Positions 1-5,344 of a stretch of 5,893 nt of DNA are shown here, piece after piece. Origin of the DNA: Limnochordia bacterium (lineage in GTDB: Bacteria; Bacillota; Limnochordia; Darwinibacteriales; B1SED10-159); the NCBI GenBank assembly GCA_007132255.1, contig SLOZ01000435.1, forward strand, positions 1 to 5,893, written 5' to 3'. The notes below the pieces were generated by a model that was given only the letters and a program-made list of their open reading frames with translations, did no database searches and had not been told where the DNA came from. Numbering within the stretch: the stretch's first letter is position 1; the number at the start of each line of letters is the position of its first letter. Made by a program: the position numbers and the translations under genes.

Positions 1-5
1 GGGTT

Positions 6-1070
6 GTGCATGGGGGGAATACGCAGCAAGCTATCGAACGGTACGGTCTTGATGATGTCCTAGATTTCAGTGCAAATATTCACTGGACGACTCCACCCGG
101 AATGCAGGACGCCGTAGAACGCGGAATCAAGGCGATGCGCCATTATCCTGAACCAGATTCGCGCCGACTGACGCAGCGGCTTGCGGATTCCTTGGGGTTG
201 GAATCCAATCAAATCTGTGTCGGCAATGGATCCATTGAGTTGATCTATGCCTTGATGCGTTCGCTCGGCGAGTGTAAAGCGTTGGTTGTTTCGCCAACGT
301 TTGGAGAGTACCGCCGGGCCGTCGAGGTCTGTGGGGGAGTCGTGTGCAATTATTGGCTTGAATCAGGAAATTGGGAGCTCAATATCACCGAACTTCAGGC
401 AGCGATGGCGGGAGTTGACCTGGTTTTCTTGTGCAATCCGAATAACCCGACGGGTGGGCTCTTAACCCGTGAAGAGTTAATTCCTATCCTAGAGCAGGCC
501 GGCAATGCGCTGGTCGTAGTGGATGAAGCATTTATTGATTATGTAGAAAGCGCAGGCCAGGTCTATTCCGTGATCGAACTCATCTCCAGGTTTCCTAACC
601 TTCTGGTGCTGCGATCGTTCACTAAGTTCTTTGCCATTCCTGGGCTGCGGTTAGGTTATGCTGCTGGTGCTGCCGGGATGATCGAACGGATCCGCAACGG
701 TCAAGATCCATGGAGCGTCAACTGCATCGCGCAGAGCGTCGGCATGTTGTTGGTGGAGCAGCAAACGTCTGCGTATTGCGATCAGGTCAGACAGCAGGTG
801 CGCGAGGAGCGAGAGGCGCTGCAAGCAGCCCTGATGAACGAATGCAGCCTGACTGCCCGGGGTACGGCGAACTTTCTTTTGATTGATATCACCACGACCG
901 GCGAGACGAGTGCCGGTATCGCAGAAAAACTGGCGATGCAGGGCATTTTGGTTCGGGATTGCGCTTCGTTTGGAATCAGCGGCCAAATCCGCGTTGCAGT
1001 CCGTAGGCAGCAGGAAAACAGCAAGCTGGTGCGAGCGCTGGCAGCGCTTCTGCAGAATGGTCGGCGTTGA
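6..1070 (+). CDS. cobD: L-threonine-O-3-phosphate decarboxylase (CobD-like), N-terminus possibly off the window
   Basis: A PLP-dependent fold-type I aminotransferase-like enzyme. CobD decarboxylates L-threonine phosphate to (R)-1-amino-2-propanol phosphate, the linker to the nucleotide loop of cobalamin, in the cytoplasm. Family hallmarks are visible in order: HGGN at residues 2-5, DFSANI near 21-26, the N144-PNNPTG loop, D173-E-A-F (the Asp pairs with the PLP ring nitrogen), the Schiff-base lysine K207 in SFTKFF, GLRLGY with R215, and a C-terminal IRVAVR segment with R329 suited to binding the substrate carboxylate. HisC is the main alternative, but the HGGN plus DFSANI start favours CobD. 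The GTG at 6 leaves almost nothing before HGGN, whereas relatives usually have several residues there. The preceding codon is open, so the true start may lie upstream. At 354 residues it is close to full length. The stop overlaps or abuts the next gene, suggesting co-transcription. Confidence 0.9.
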   Translation: MHGGNTQQAIERYGLDDVLDFSANIHWTTPPGMQDAVERGIKAMRHYPEPDSRRLTQRLADSLGLESNQICVGNGSIELIYALMRSLGECKALVVSPTFGEYRRAVEVCGGVVCNYWLESGNWELNITELQAAMAGVDLVFLCNPNNPTGGLLTREELIPILEQAGNALVVVDEAFIDYVESAGQVYSVIELISRFPNLLVLRSFTKFFAIPGLRLGYAAGAAGMIERIRNGQDPWSVNCIAQSVGMLLVEQQTSAYCDQVRQQVREEREALQAALMNECSLTARGTANFLLIDITTTGETSAGIAEKLAMQGILVRDCASFGISGQIRVAVRRQQENSKLVRALAALLQNGRR

Positions 1071-1267
1071 TCATGCAGAGACTTTACCTGGTTCGGCATG
1101 GAGCCACAGATTGGAACGTTGAACGGCGGTACATGGGGCAGGCAGACATTGCCCTCAATGCTCTGGGTTGGCAGCAGGTGCAGGCGGCGCGGTATCTGGC
1201 TTCTATAGAGTTTGCCGCAGTCCACACCAGTGATCTGCAGCCTGCGCAGCAGACGGCCTATCCCTGA
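1067..1267 (+). pseudogene. N-terminal open segment of the broken histidine phosphatase
   Basis: This 5' piece is the best-preserved part of the decayed gene. It encodes about 64-66 residues, including the RHG phospho-acceptor motif at the end of the first beta strand and the SDL-x-x-A-x-x-TA helix. It then stops at TGA 1265-1267, just after QQTA. Two starts are possible: TTG at 1067, overlapping the cobD stop, or ATG at 1073, two bases beyond it. I prefer ATG 1073, which places the RHG motif at residues 8-10 as in relatives. No strong ribosome site is visible, so translation would probably depend on coupling to cobD. If expressed it would lack the acid/base residue and the second catalytic His, and so should be inactive. 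Confidence 0.7.
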
Positions 1268-1421
1268 TGGGTGTGATCCACAGCGCGCATTCGCTCTACC
1301 GTGACCGGGCCCTGGTGGACTATATGGGCTACGCTTTCGCTGGAGACACATGGCATGTCAGTGATGATGCGGAGTGGGTGGCCGAAAATGCCGATGTAAA
1401 TATTGGCGGGCGGTCCAATCT

Positions 1422-1444
1422 GAGGGCTTAACGAGTGAGCCCTT
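1422..1444 (+). repeat. Small inverted repeat inside the decayed phosphatase region
   Basis: AGGGCT (1423-1428) is complementary to AGCCCT (1438-1443), with a nine-base loop and possible wobble pairs on both ends. It covers the TAA that ends the middle reading frame of the broken phosphatase. No T-run follows, so it does not look like an intrinsic terminator. It may be chance. Confidence 0.25.
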
Positions 1445-1520
1445 CGGAAACCACTGAATTTCCTATGATCATTGTGTTGCTTTGATCCTGCCCATGTAAC
1501 ATGGAACCAATCACGATCGG

Positions 1521-1832
1521 TTGACAACCAAGGATTTTGTCATAGGGAATCATGGTGGCCCAGGGCTGTCCTTTGCCGTTTTCGGGACCATGCACAACAC
1601 CGTGATCACCTACGTAGAAAGTTACTTCTCTGACGAAGAACCGATCGTTAAAGAGGTAGGAACCATCGAGAACGCCATCATAACACTGCAGGCTGCATTG
1701 CCCCGGGATACATCGTTTTTATGGGTCAGCGGCACAATCTATGGCGGGGAAGGCCGGGAGAATCAGATCCAGTTCACGTTGGCTGACATGCGATCTCTTG
1801 TGGAGTACGAACCGATATTTGTTGTCTATTAA
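1521..1832 (+). pseudogene. C-terminal open segment of the broken histidine phosphatase (or a small unrecognised ORF)
   Basis: The frame is open from 1500 to TAA 1830-1832. The first possible start is TTG at 1521; an in-frame ATG lies at 1590. Neither has a convincing ribosome site, which argues against an independent gene. The beginning (VIGNHGGPGLSF) resembles the strand-loop with the second catalytic His of histidine phosphatases, usually of the form VVSHGG-x-I-R-x-L. Further on, GTIENAIITLQAAL resembles the late E-N-A-S-I-T strand of that family. The proline iminopeptidase HGGPG motif was considered as an alternative, but the sequence that follows does not fit an alpha/beta hydrolase. The segment ends six bases before the first possible start of the next gene and may share its transcript. 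Confidence 0.5.
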
Positions 1833-1846
1833 TTCAATATGCCAAT

Positions 1847-1850
1847 GGAG
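1847..1850 (+). promoter_or_regulatory. Ribosome binding site that decides the TTG 1860 start
   Basis: TGGAG with nine bases to TTG 1860. This supports the TTG over the upstream in-frame ATG codons, because the signal peptide then begins M-K-K. Confidence 0.5.
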
Positions 1851-1859
1851 CTGATCACG

Positions 1860-2531
1860 TTGAAAAAACCCGTCTTAGTAATGGCTGCCATCGCCGCTTT
1901 AGCCCTGGTTAGCGTGGCCGTATTCCTCTTCGTGCCGTCAACACAGTCATCGGCGTGGAATGAAGATACTCTATATGCGTTTGTCCGGGAGGAAATCAAA
2001 GACATCTCCCAGTCTTTCTTTAAGGAGCAGTGGGATATCCATTATCATGATGTCACTGGAGACGGCGGTCTCGAAGCGCTCCTAGTGGAGAACTATACGA
2101 TAGACTGGCATCCTAACGTAGAGATTGTGTCGAAGGCTAATCGCCGTTATGAGCGAATTCGCAGCGAAATCTATGCCGGCAAGTATGGCACATACATTGA
2201 GTGGAGTGACGGGCTGCTTGCCGTTACTGCACGGACCGGTGGTCCAGGTGAACAGTTAGGTTATTTAAGTCTCTTCGCCTTTGATGCCGGAGTCATGGTC
2301 CCGGTACTGGAAAACCTACTCATGTACCAACGGGTTGCCTTTCCTACCCATGATTTTGAAGTGAACGGTGAGATCACCGGTCCGTTCAGCGAATTTGTAT
2401 ATCGTCAAGTCAAAGAAGACTATGTGACCGATGAGACAACCACGGAGTTGGTGCAGTACTATCGCTATGACTCGGATGGCAGGCGTTTCGAAATTCGCTC
2501 GGATGCTGGAGAGTCTGTCGGGGCTCTGTAG
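1860..2531 (+). CDS. Exported or membrane-anchored protein of unknown function
   Basis: I do not recognise this family. I choose TTG 1860 as start: GGAG at 1847-1850 sits nine bases before it, and it gives an N-terminus MKKPVLVM followed by a hydrophobic stretch to about residue 25, a classic signal peptide or anchor. ATG 1839 and ATG 1845 are in frame but would add charged or polar residues and lack a ribosome site. The product is 223 residues, with no lipobox Cys. The remainder is soluble-looking and acidic, probably outside the membrane. Residues about 63-78 read HDVTGDGGLEALLVEN, close to the D-x-T-G-D-G-x-x-E pattern of VCBS/FG-GAP-like calcium loops in secreted proteins, though only one copy is seen. 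A possible signal peptidase site lies near SSA-W (about residue 32). The upstream neighbour is the phosphatase remnant and the downstream one a phosphodiesterase gene. Confidence 0.78.
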   Translation: MKKPVLVMAAIAALALVSVAVFLFVPSTQSSAWNEDTLYAFVREEIKDISQSFFKEQWDIHYHDVTGDGGLEALLVENYTIDWHPNVEIVSKANRRYERIRSEIYAGKYGTYIEWSDGLLAVTARTGGPGEQLGYLSLFAFDAGVMVPVLENLLMYQRVAFPTHDFEVNGEITGPFSEFVYRQVKEDYVTDETTTELVQYYRYDSDGRRFEIRSDAGESVGAL

Positions 2532-2603
2532 ATTATCGTCTGCCAGTTGATTTGCTGCATCTACGGTTGGAGAACTCCAAGAACGATGCCGTCTTGACCC
2601 GTA

Positions 2604-2626
2604 AAAAACAACGCCACGCTGTTTTT
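2604..2626 (+). repeat. Inverted repeat between the unknown exported protein and the phosphodiesterase gene
   Basis: AAAAACA (2604-2610) and TGTTTTT (2620-2626) form a perfect seven-base AT-rich inverted repeat around ACGCCACGC. The right arm ends in T5, giving a weak terminator-like outline, but the stem has only one G-C pair. A second small repeat, CACCG (2644-2648) and CGGTG (2655-2659), lies just before the ribosome site of the next gene. Either could be a weak terminator, an operator or chance. Confidence 0.3.
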
Positions 2627-2666
2627 GGGTGGTGGGTACTCCGCACCGGTTACTCGGTGACATTCC

Positions 2667-2673
2667 AGGGGGG
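2667..2673 (+). promoter_or_regulatory. Ribosome binding site for the phosphodiesterase gene
   Basis: AGGGGGG lies directly against ATG 2674 but six bases before the in-frame GTG 2680. The spacing favours GTG 2680 as the real initiator, although ATG 2674 is the conventional call. The products would differ by only two residues. Confidence 0.5.
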
Positions 2674-3648
2674 ATGACTGTGACGAACAGAAAGACCATC
2701 ATCGTGCTGGCGGTTGTGATCCTGGCTGCCTTTGTCTATCTTAACAACAGTTCGGTGCTGCGAACGCCCTCGCTGGATAAGCCGCTGCTGCTGGCTCATC
2801 GAGGGCTTGGCCAGACCTTTTTCATGTATGGAATCACAGGTGAAACCAATACCGCGGCGCGCATCCATGAACCCGAACATCCCTACCTGGAGAACACCAT
2901 ACCTTCCATGGAAGCGGCTTTTGCAGCTGGCGCTGACATCGTAGAACTAGACATTCATCCAACCACCGACGGGCACTTCGCCGTTTTTCATGATTGGACT
3001 CTCGAGCATCGCACCGACGGACACGGTGTGACCAGAGAGCACACGTTGGCTGAGCTGCAGGCTCTCGATGTGGGTTACGGCTATACGGCTGATCATGGCT
3101 ATACATATCCCTTTCGAGGCCAGGGTGTGGGCTTGATACCTTCTCTCGATGAAGTGTTGACGCATTTTCCTTCTCAGCGGTTTCTAATTCATATCAAGAG
3201 CAACGATGCCGCTGACGGGCATCAGTTAGCTTCGTACCTACAGACTTTGCCCGTAGAACGTTTGGTGGGCCTATCAGTCTATGGGGGAGACAATCCCATT
3301 CGTGTACTCCAGAAGGAGATGCCCGAGTTACCAGTGATGTCCACCTCCACCATGAAGGAGGGCCTACTGCCGTACCTACTGGTGGGATGGACAGGTTACG
3401 TACCCCAAGCTCTCCGAAACACCCTGCTCATTCTGCCATTGGACTATGCTCGCTTTTTGTGGGGCTGGCCCCATCGTTTCGTGCAGCGGATGGAGGCTGT
3501 TGATACCCAGGTCTTCGTTGTGCTCGGGGACGGACGCTGGGCTGAGGGTTTTGATACCGTGGCAGACCTGGATCTGCTGCCATCGGGTTTCAGTGGCGGC
3601 ATCTGGACCAACAGAATCGACCGCATCGGTCCGGTGTACTCCAAGTGA
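2674..3648 (+). CDS. Membrane-anchored glycerophosphodiester phosphodiesterase family protein
   Basis: GDPD-family TIM-barrel enzyme, expected to cleave glycerophosphodiesters to glycerol-3-phosphate and an alcohol. Numbering is from ATG 2674 (324 residues); GTG 2680 is equally likely, and an in-frame GTG at 2629 lacks a ribosome site. Residues about 8-23 form one hydrophobic segment after N-R-K, consistent with a signal anchor and an extracytoplasmic catalytic domain. Visible motifs are AHRG with catalytic H42-R43, E73-N-T, the metal-ligand pair E91-L-D93, and the second catalytic His in FHD (H106-D107). The loop between HRG and ENT is about 20 residues longer than in typical GDPDs. The strand expected to carry I-E-x-K reads LIHIKS, with H173 at the third metal-ligand position and K175 kept. 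The tail has GWTGYVP, LWGWP and GGIWTNRI, which I recall from one GDPD subfamily. Substrate is unknown. Confidence 0.88.
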   Translation: MTVTNRKTIIVLAVVILAAFVYLNNSSVLRTPSLDKPLLLAHRGLGQTFFMYGITGETNTAARIHEPEHPYLENTIPSMEAAFAAGADIVELDIHPTTDGHFAVFHDWTLEHRTDGHGVTREHTLAELQALDVGYGYTADHGYTYPFRGQGVGLIPSLDEVLTHFPSQRFLIHIKSNDAADGHQLASYLQTLPVERLVGLSVYGGDNPIRVLQKEMPELPVMSTSTMKEGLLPYLLVGWTGYVPQALRNTLLILPLDYARFLWGWPHRFVQRMEAVDTQVFVVLGDGRWAEGFDTVADLDLLPSGFSGGIWTNRIDRIGPVYSK

Positions 3649-3776
3649 CCGCTACCTTGGCAGCGAAGGCTTTGAAGGCGTGGACGGAAGTTTTTCATCG
3701 TAACTATTCGGTTAAGTATCAAAAAATCAAATTATCTTCACATAAGAATCAGTTTTAAACAAAAATATCTGACTTT

Positions 3777-3795
3777 TGCAGGGAAAACCCATGCA
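3777..3795 (+). repeat. Small hairpin: TGCAGGG-AAAA-CCC-A-TGCA
   Basis: TGCAGGG (3777-3783) pairs with CCC (3788-3790) and TGCA (3792-3795), with one bulged A at 3791 and an AAAA loop. It lies at the downstream edge of the AT-rich block, ahead of the lipoprotein gene. No T-run follows, so a regulator-binding site or a 5' leader structure is more likely than a terminator. Function is unproven. Confidence 0.35.
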
Positions 3796-3830
3796 GTGGA
3801 CAGAAGAATGATCGTATATCAAGGGCGACA

Positions 3831-3881
3831 ATGGATGTTTGGTGGGCCGTCTATTTCTTTTCTGGAGGCAAAGGGAGTTAG
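3831..3881 (+). CDS. Possible 16-residue upstream ORF
   Basis: ATG 3831 to TAG 3879-3881 would encode MDVWWAVYFFSGGKGS. AAGGG at 3821-3825 lies five bases before the ATG. The peptide is aromatic-rich with tandem Trp, which recalls leader peptides, but no paired terminator/antiterminator structure is visible and the downstream gene is not a Trp gene. It sits about 60 bases before the lipoprotein start. Chance is a strong alternative. Confidence 0.15.
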   Translation: MDVWWAVYFFSGGKGS

Positions 3882-3925
3882 GGTTGATGGAAGAGGTTTG
3901 AGCTGGTGGAAGACAGAGAGAGATC

Positions 3926-3933
3926 GAAGGGGG
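3926..3933 (+). promoter_or_regulatory. Ribosome binding site for the lipoprotein gene
   Basis: GAAGGGGG with eight bases to ATG 3942. It fixes this ATG as the start in preference to the in-frame GTG at 3906, and it places the lipoprotein signal peptide at the very N-terminus. Confidence 0.65.
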
Positions 3934-3941
3934 CAGACTTC

Positions 3942-5102
3942 ATGCGAAGAGCGTACTGGTTCGGGTTGATACTGCTGGCTCTAGCGGTCGCAGGCTGCAC
4001 TGGCGGGGGAGGTGGTCTTACCGGAAGCACAGAGTACTCGTTGACGGTGCGCGTGGACGGAGAGGGACAGGTGGAGCCGAATGAGGGAACTCACTGGTAT
4101 CACGAAATCACACCGGTAGATTTGCACGCCGCGCCTGATGATGACTGGGTATTCGTGCAATGGATAGGTGACACTTGGGCCGCCGACCAGGCCAATCACG
4201 GCGTCATTGTGGATAGGCACAAGACTGTGGAGGCCGTATTCGCGATGGCTCCTAAGCCAGAGATCGACGCCGCCGGTAAGCAGACGACTCACAAAGTGGG
4301 CAACCTAGACGTTCACATGCGGTTAGCTCCCGCAGCAGTGTCTCCAGGAGGGATTGCTGACGATGGTACCGCTGTGGTGGACAGACCATTCTGGATCGCA
4401 GAGACGCCAGTCACATATGCGTTGTGGTATATGGTTCGCCAGTGGGCTGTCGAAAAGGGTTACAGTTTTTCTAGTCAAGGCGGAGAGGGAAGCCATGGGG
4501 ATACCGGAGCGGAGCCCACGTTGAAGGATCAAGAACCTGTGACCAGAGTGAACTGGCAGAGCTGTATTGTTTGGACCAATGCTCTATCGGAAATGCTGGG
4601 GTTAGATCCTGTGTACACGTATCAAGGTTCAGTCATCAGGAACACGAGCGGGTCTGCCATCGAAAACGCGGTCCAAGAGGACACCAACGGGTTCCGGCTG
4701 CCTACCAACGATGAGTGGGAGTTAGCAGCCCGCTACCGCGGCGAAGACGGATCCCACGGCGCAATACGTTATAGACACCTATATTGGACACCGGGTAATC
4801 ATGCAAGTGGGGCCACTGCAGCCGTGGATAACAGCACTGCTACGAAAGAAGTGGCTTGGTACAGCGGGAATAGTGACGGTGGTACGAGGGACGTCGGACT
4901 CAAAAGAGCCAATGCTCTCGGTCTCTATGATATGAGTGGGAATGTTTGGGAGTGGTGCTTCGACGAGCACAGGGTTGACCATCTCTATCGCGGCGGCAGC
5001 TGGCAATCCGACCCCAATGCTCTACGAATCGGTGTGAGTGCTGCTGTGGCCACCGTCAGCTCAGATGTTGGTTTCCGTCTTGCCAGAAACTATACCCTTT
5101 AA
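3942..5102 (+). CDS. Lipoprotein with InlB-like repeat and FGE/SUMF1-fold domain
   Basis: A 386-residue lipoprotein. Residues 1-18 (M-R-R then a Leu/Ala-rich core) end in the lipobox V16-A-G-C19, followed by a Gly-rich linker, so the protein should be tethered to a membrane surface. Residues about 32-100 match the divergent InlB B-repeat pattern: a YSLTVRVDGEGQVEP opening, W-V-F-V-Q-W in the middle and KTVEAVF at the end. Residues about 125-386 form a formylglycine-generating-enzyme-like domain: PVTRVNW, G250-FRLPTNDEWELAAR, G333-NVWEW, R350-GGSW and G377-FRLAR. The segment after GGSW lacks the two catalytic cysteines of true FGE; the other cysteines (208, 339) are elsewhere. A binding or structural surface role is therefore likelier than sulfatase maturation, and no sulfatase gene is nearby. 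This layout is, to my knowledge, common in spirochaetes and some anaerobes. It is probably transcribed alone and ends before the terminator at 5236. Confidence 0.88.
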   Translation: MRRAYWFGLILLALAVAGCTGGGGGLTGSTEYSLTVRVDGEGQVEPNEGTHWYHEITPVDLHAAPDDDWVFVQWIGDTWAADQANHGVIVDRHKTVEAVFAMAPKPEIDAAGKQTTHKVGNLDVHMRLAPAAVSPGGIADDGTAVVDRPFWIAETPVTYALWYMVRQWAVEKGYSFSSQGGEGSHGDTGAEPTLKDQEPVTRVNWQSCIVWTNALSEMLGLDPVYTYQGSVIRNTSGSAIENAVQEDTNGFRLPTNDEWELAARYRGEDGSHGAIRYRHLYWTPGNHASGATAAVDNSTATKEVAWYSGNSDGGTRDVGLKRANALGLYDMSGNVWEWCFDEHRVDHLYRGGSWQSDPNALRIGVSAAVATVSSDVGFRLARNYTL

Positions 5103-5344
5103 AGCCCGTGGTGGTGGCTACTCTATGTGGAACTCTACCGTTTTGACGCTCCTGACGAGATGACGGTTTCCAGTGGAGGGGCTGTTTCATGCAGCGTCCT
5201 TGGTTGTCGCTTCCGTGCGCTGCCAGAATCATTCGACACGGCCAGTCGGCGTTTATGCTGACTGGCCGTGTTTCCTTGTATGGGCTTGTCATGGCTAGGC
5301 ACCATCCCAAAGAGGCAGCGGATGATGGAAACGATCGGCAAAAC
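5103..5344. other. Convergent intergenic region
   Basis: This 242-base gap lies between the tail-to-tail lipoprotein and Uma2 genes. It contains a strong hairpin with a U-rich tail (5236-5279). It also has an apparent ribosome site GGAGGGG (5175-5181), seven bases before ATG 5189. That plus-strand frame runs to 5518, but it crosses the hairpin and then lies antisense to Uma2, so I do not call it a gene. No other structure is evident. Confidence 0.5.
5236..5279 (+). terminator. Strong stem-loop, likely rho-independent terminator of the lipoprotein gene
   Basis: A 15-base arm (5236-5250) pairs with 5257-5271 around a six-base GTTTAT loop. Every pair is Watson-Crick except one G-T wobble. The stem is GC-rich and is followed by TTCCTTGT on the plus strand, a modest U-rich tail. 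The opposite side reads CGAATGATT and lacks such a tail, so it looks directed at plus-strand transcription. It lies about 130 bases past the lipoprotein stop and could also shield the convergent Uma2 gene. Confidence 0.75.

Larger units (their letters stand above)
1073..1832 (+). pseudogene. Decayed histidine phosphatase, probable cobC (alpha-ribazole phosphatase) remnant
   Basis: Three parts of a histidine-phosphatase (phosphoglycerate mutase-like) protein follow each other in three frames. Part one (1073-1258) has LVRHGATDWN with the phospho-acceptor His at residue 9, then SDLQPAQQTA. Part two (about 1258-1431, frame shifted by one base) reads YRDRALVDYMGYAFAGDTW, resembling the L-R-E-x-x-F-G-x-W-E-G block, then GGRS, resembling the family's GGES. 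Part three (1500-1832, shifted again) has VIGNHGGPGLSF, resembling the second catalytic His motif. RHG to HGG spans about 151 residues, close to the spacing in intact family members. All three frames carry stops between 1429 and 1499. The conserved Arg of the S-D-L-x-R-A block is Pro here (codon 1241). The position straight after cobD suggests CobC. Joining the parts is inference; sequencing indels could explain the frame changes but not easily every stop. Confidence 0.66.
3649..3941. other. Intergenic stretch, AT-rich in the middle, with no clear gene
   Basis: This 293-base gap separates the phosphodiesterase stop from the lipoprotein start. About 3690-3777 is strikingly AT-rich compared with both flanking genes, as expected around a promoter, but I could not find a well-spaced -35/-10 pair. 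It also holds a small hairpin (3777-3795) and a possible 16-codon ORF (3831-3881). No strong terminator follows the phosphodiesterase; the CCTT/AAGG arms at 3655-3669 are too short to count. Confidence 0.5.

Noticed and set aside
782..1351. Long open frames on the minus strand opposite cobD and the phosphatase remnant
   Set aside because: Their proteins are Arg/Pro/Cys-rich with no recognisable motifs, and they mirror the coding bias of the plus-strand genes.
1492..1504. CCATGT-A-ACATGG near-perfect palindrome as an operator
   Set aside because: It is short, lies inside the decayed gene, and has no promoter nearby. Chance is sufficient.
1533..1572. HGGPGLSF as a proline iminopeptidase or alpha/beta hydrolase start
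   Set aside because: No nucleophile elbow or other hydrolase motif follows, and the context and spacing fit the second His motif of a decayed histidine phosphatase better.
3655..3669. CCTT-GGCAGCG-AAGG as a terminator after the phosphodiesterase gene
   Set aside because: Four-base arms and no T-run follow.
3774..3820. TTTGCA and TATATC as a promoter pair for the lipoprotein gene
   Set aside because: Spacing and match to the -35/-10 consensus are poor, so I could not support a promoter call.
5137..5167. ACCGT/ACGGT arms after the lipoprotein stop as a terminator
   Set aside because: Only five pairs with a loop of about 20 bases. The 5236-5271 stem is far stronger.
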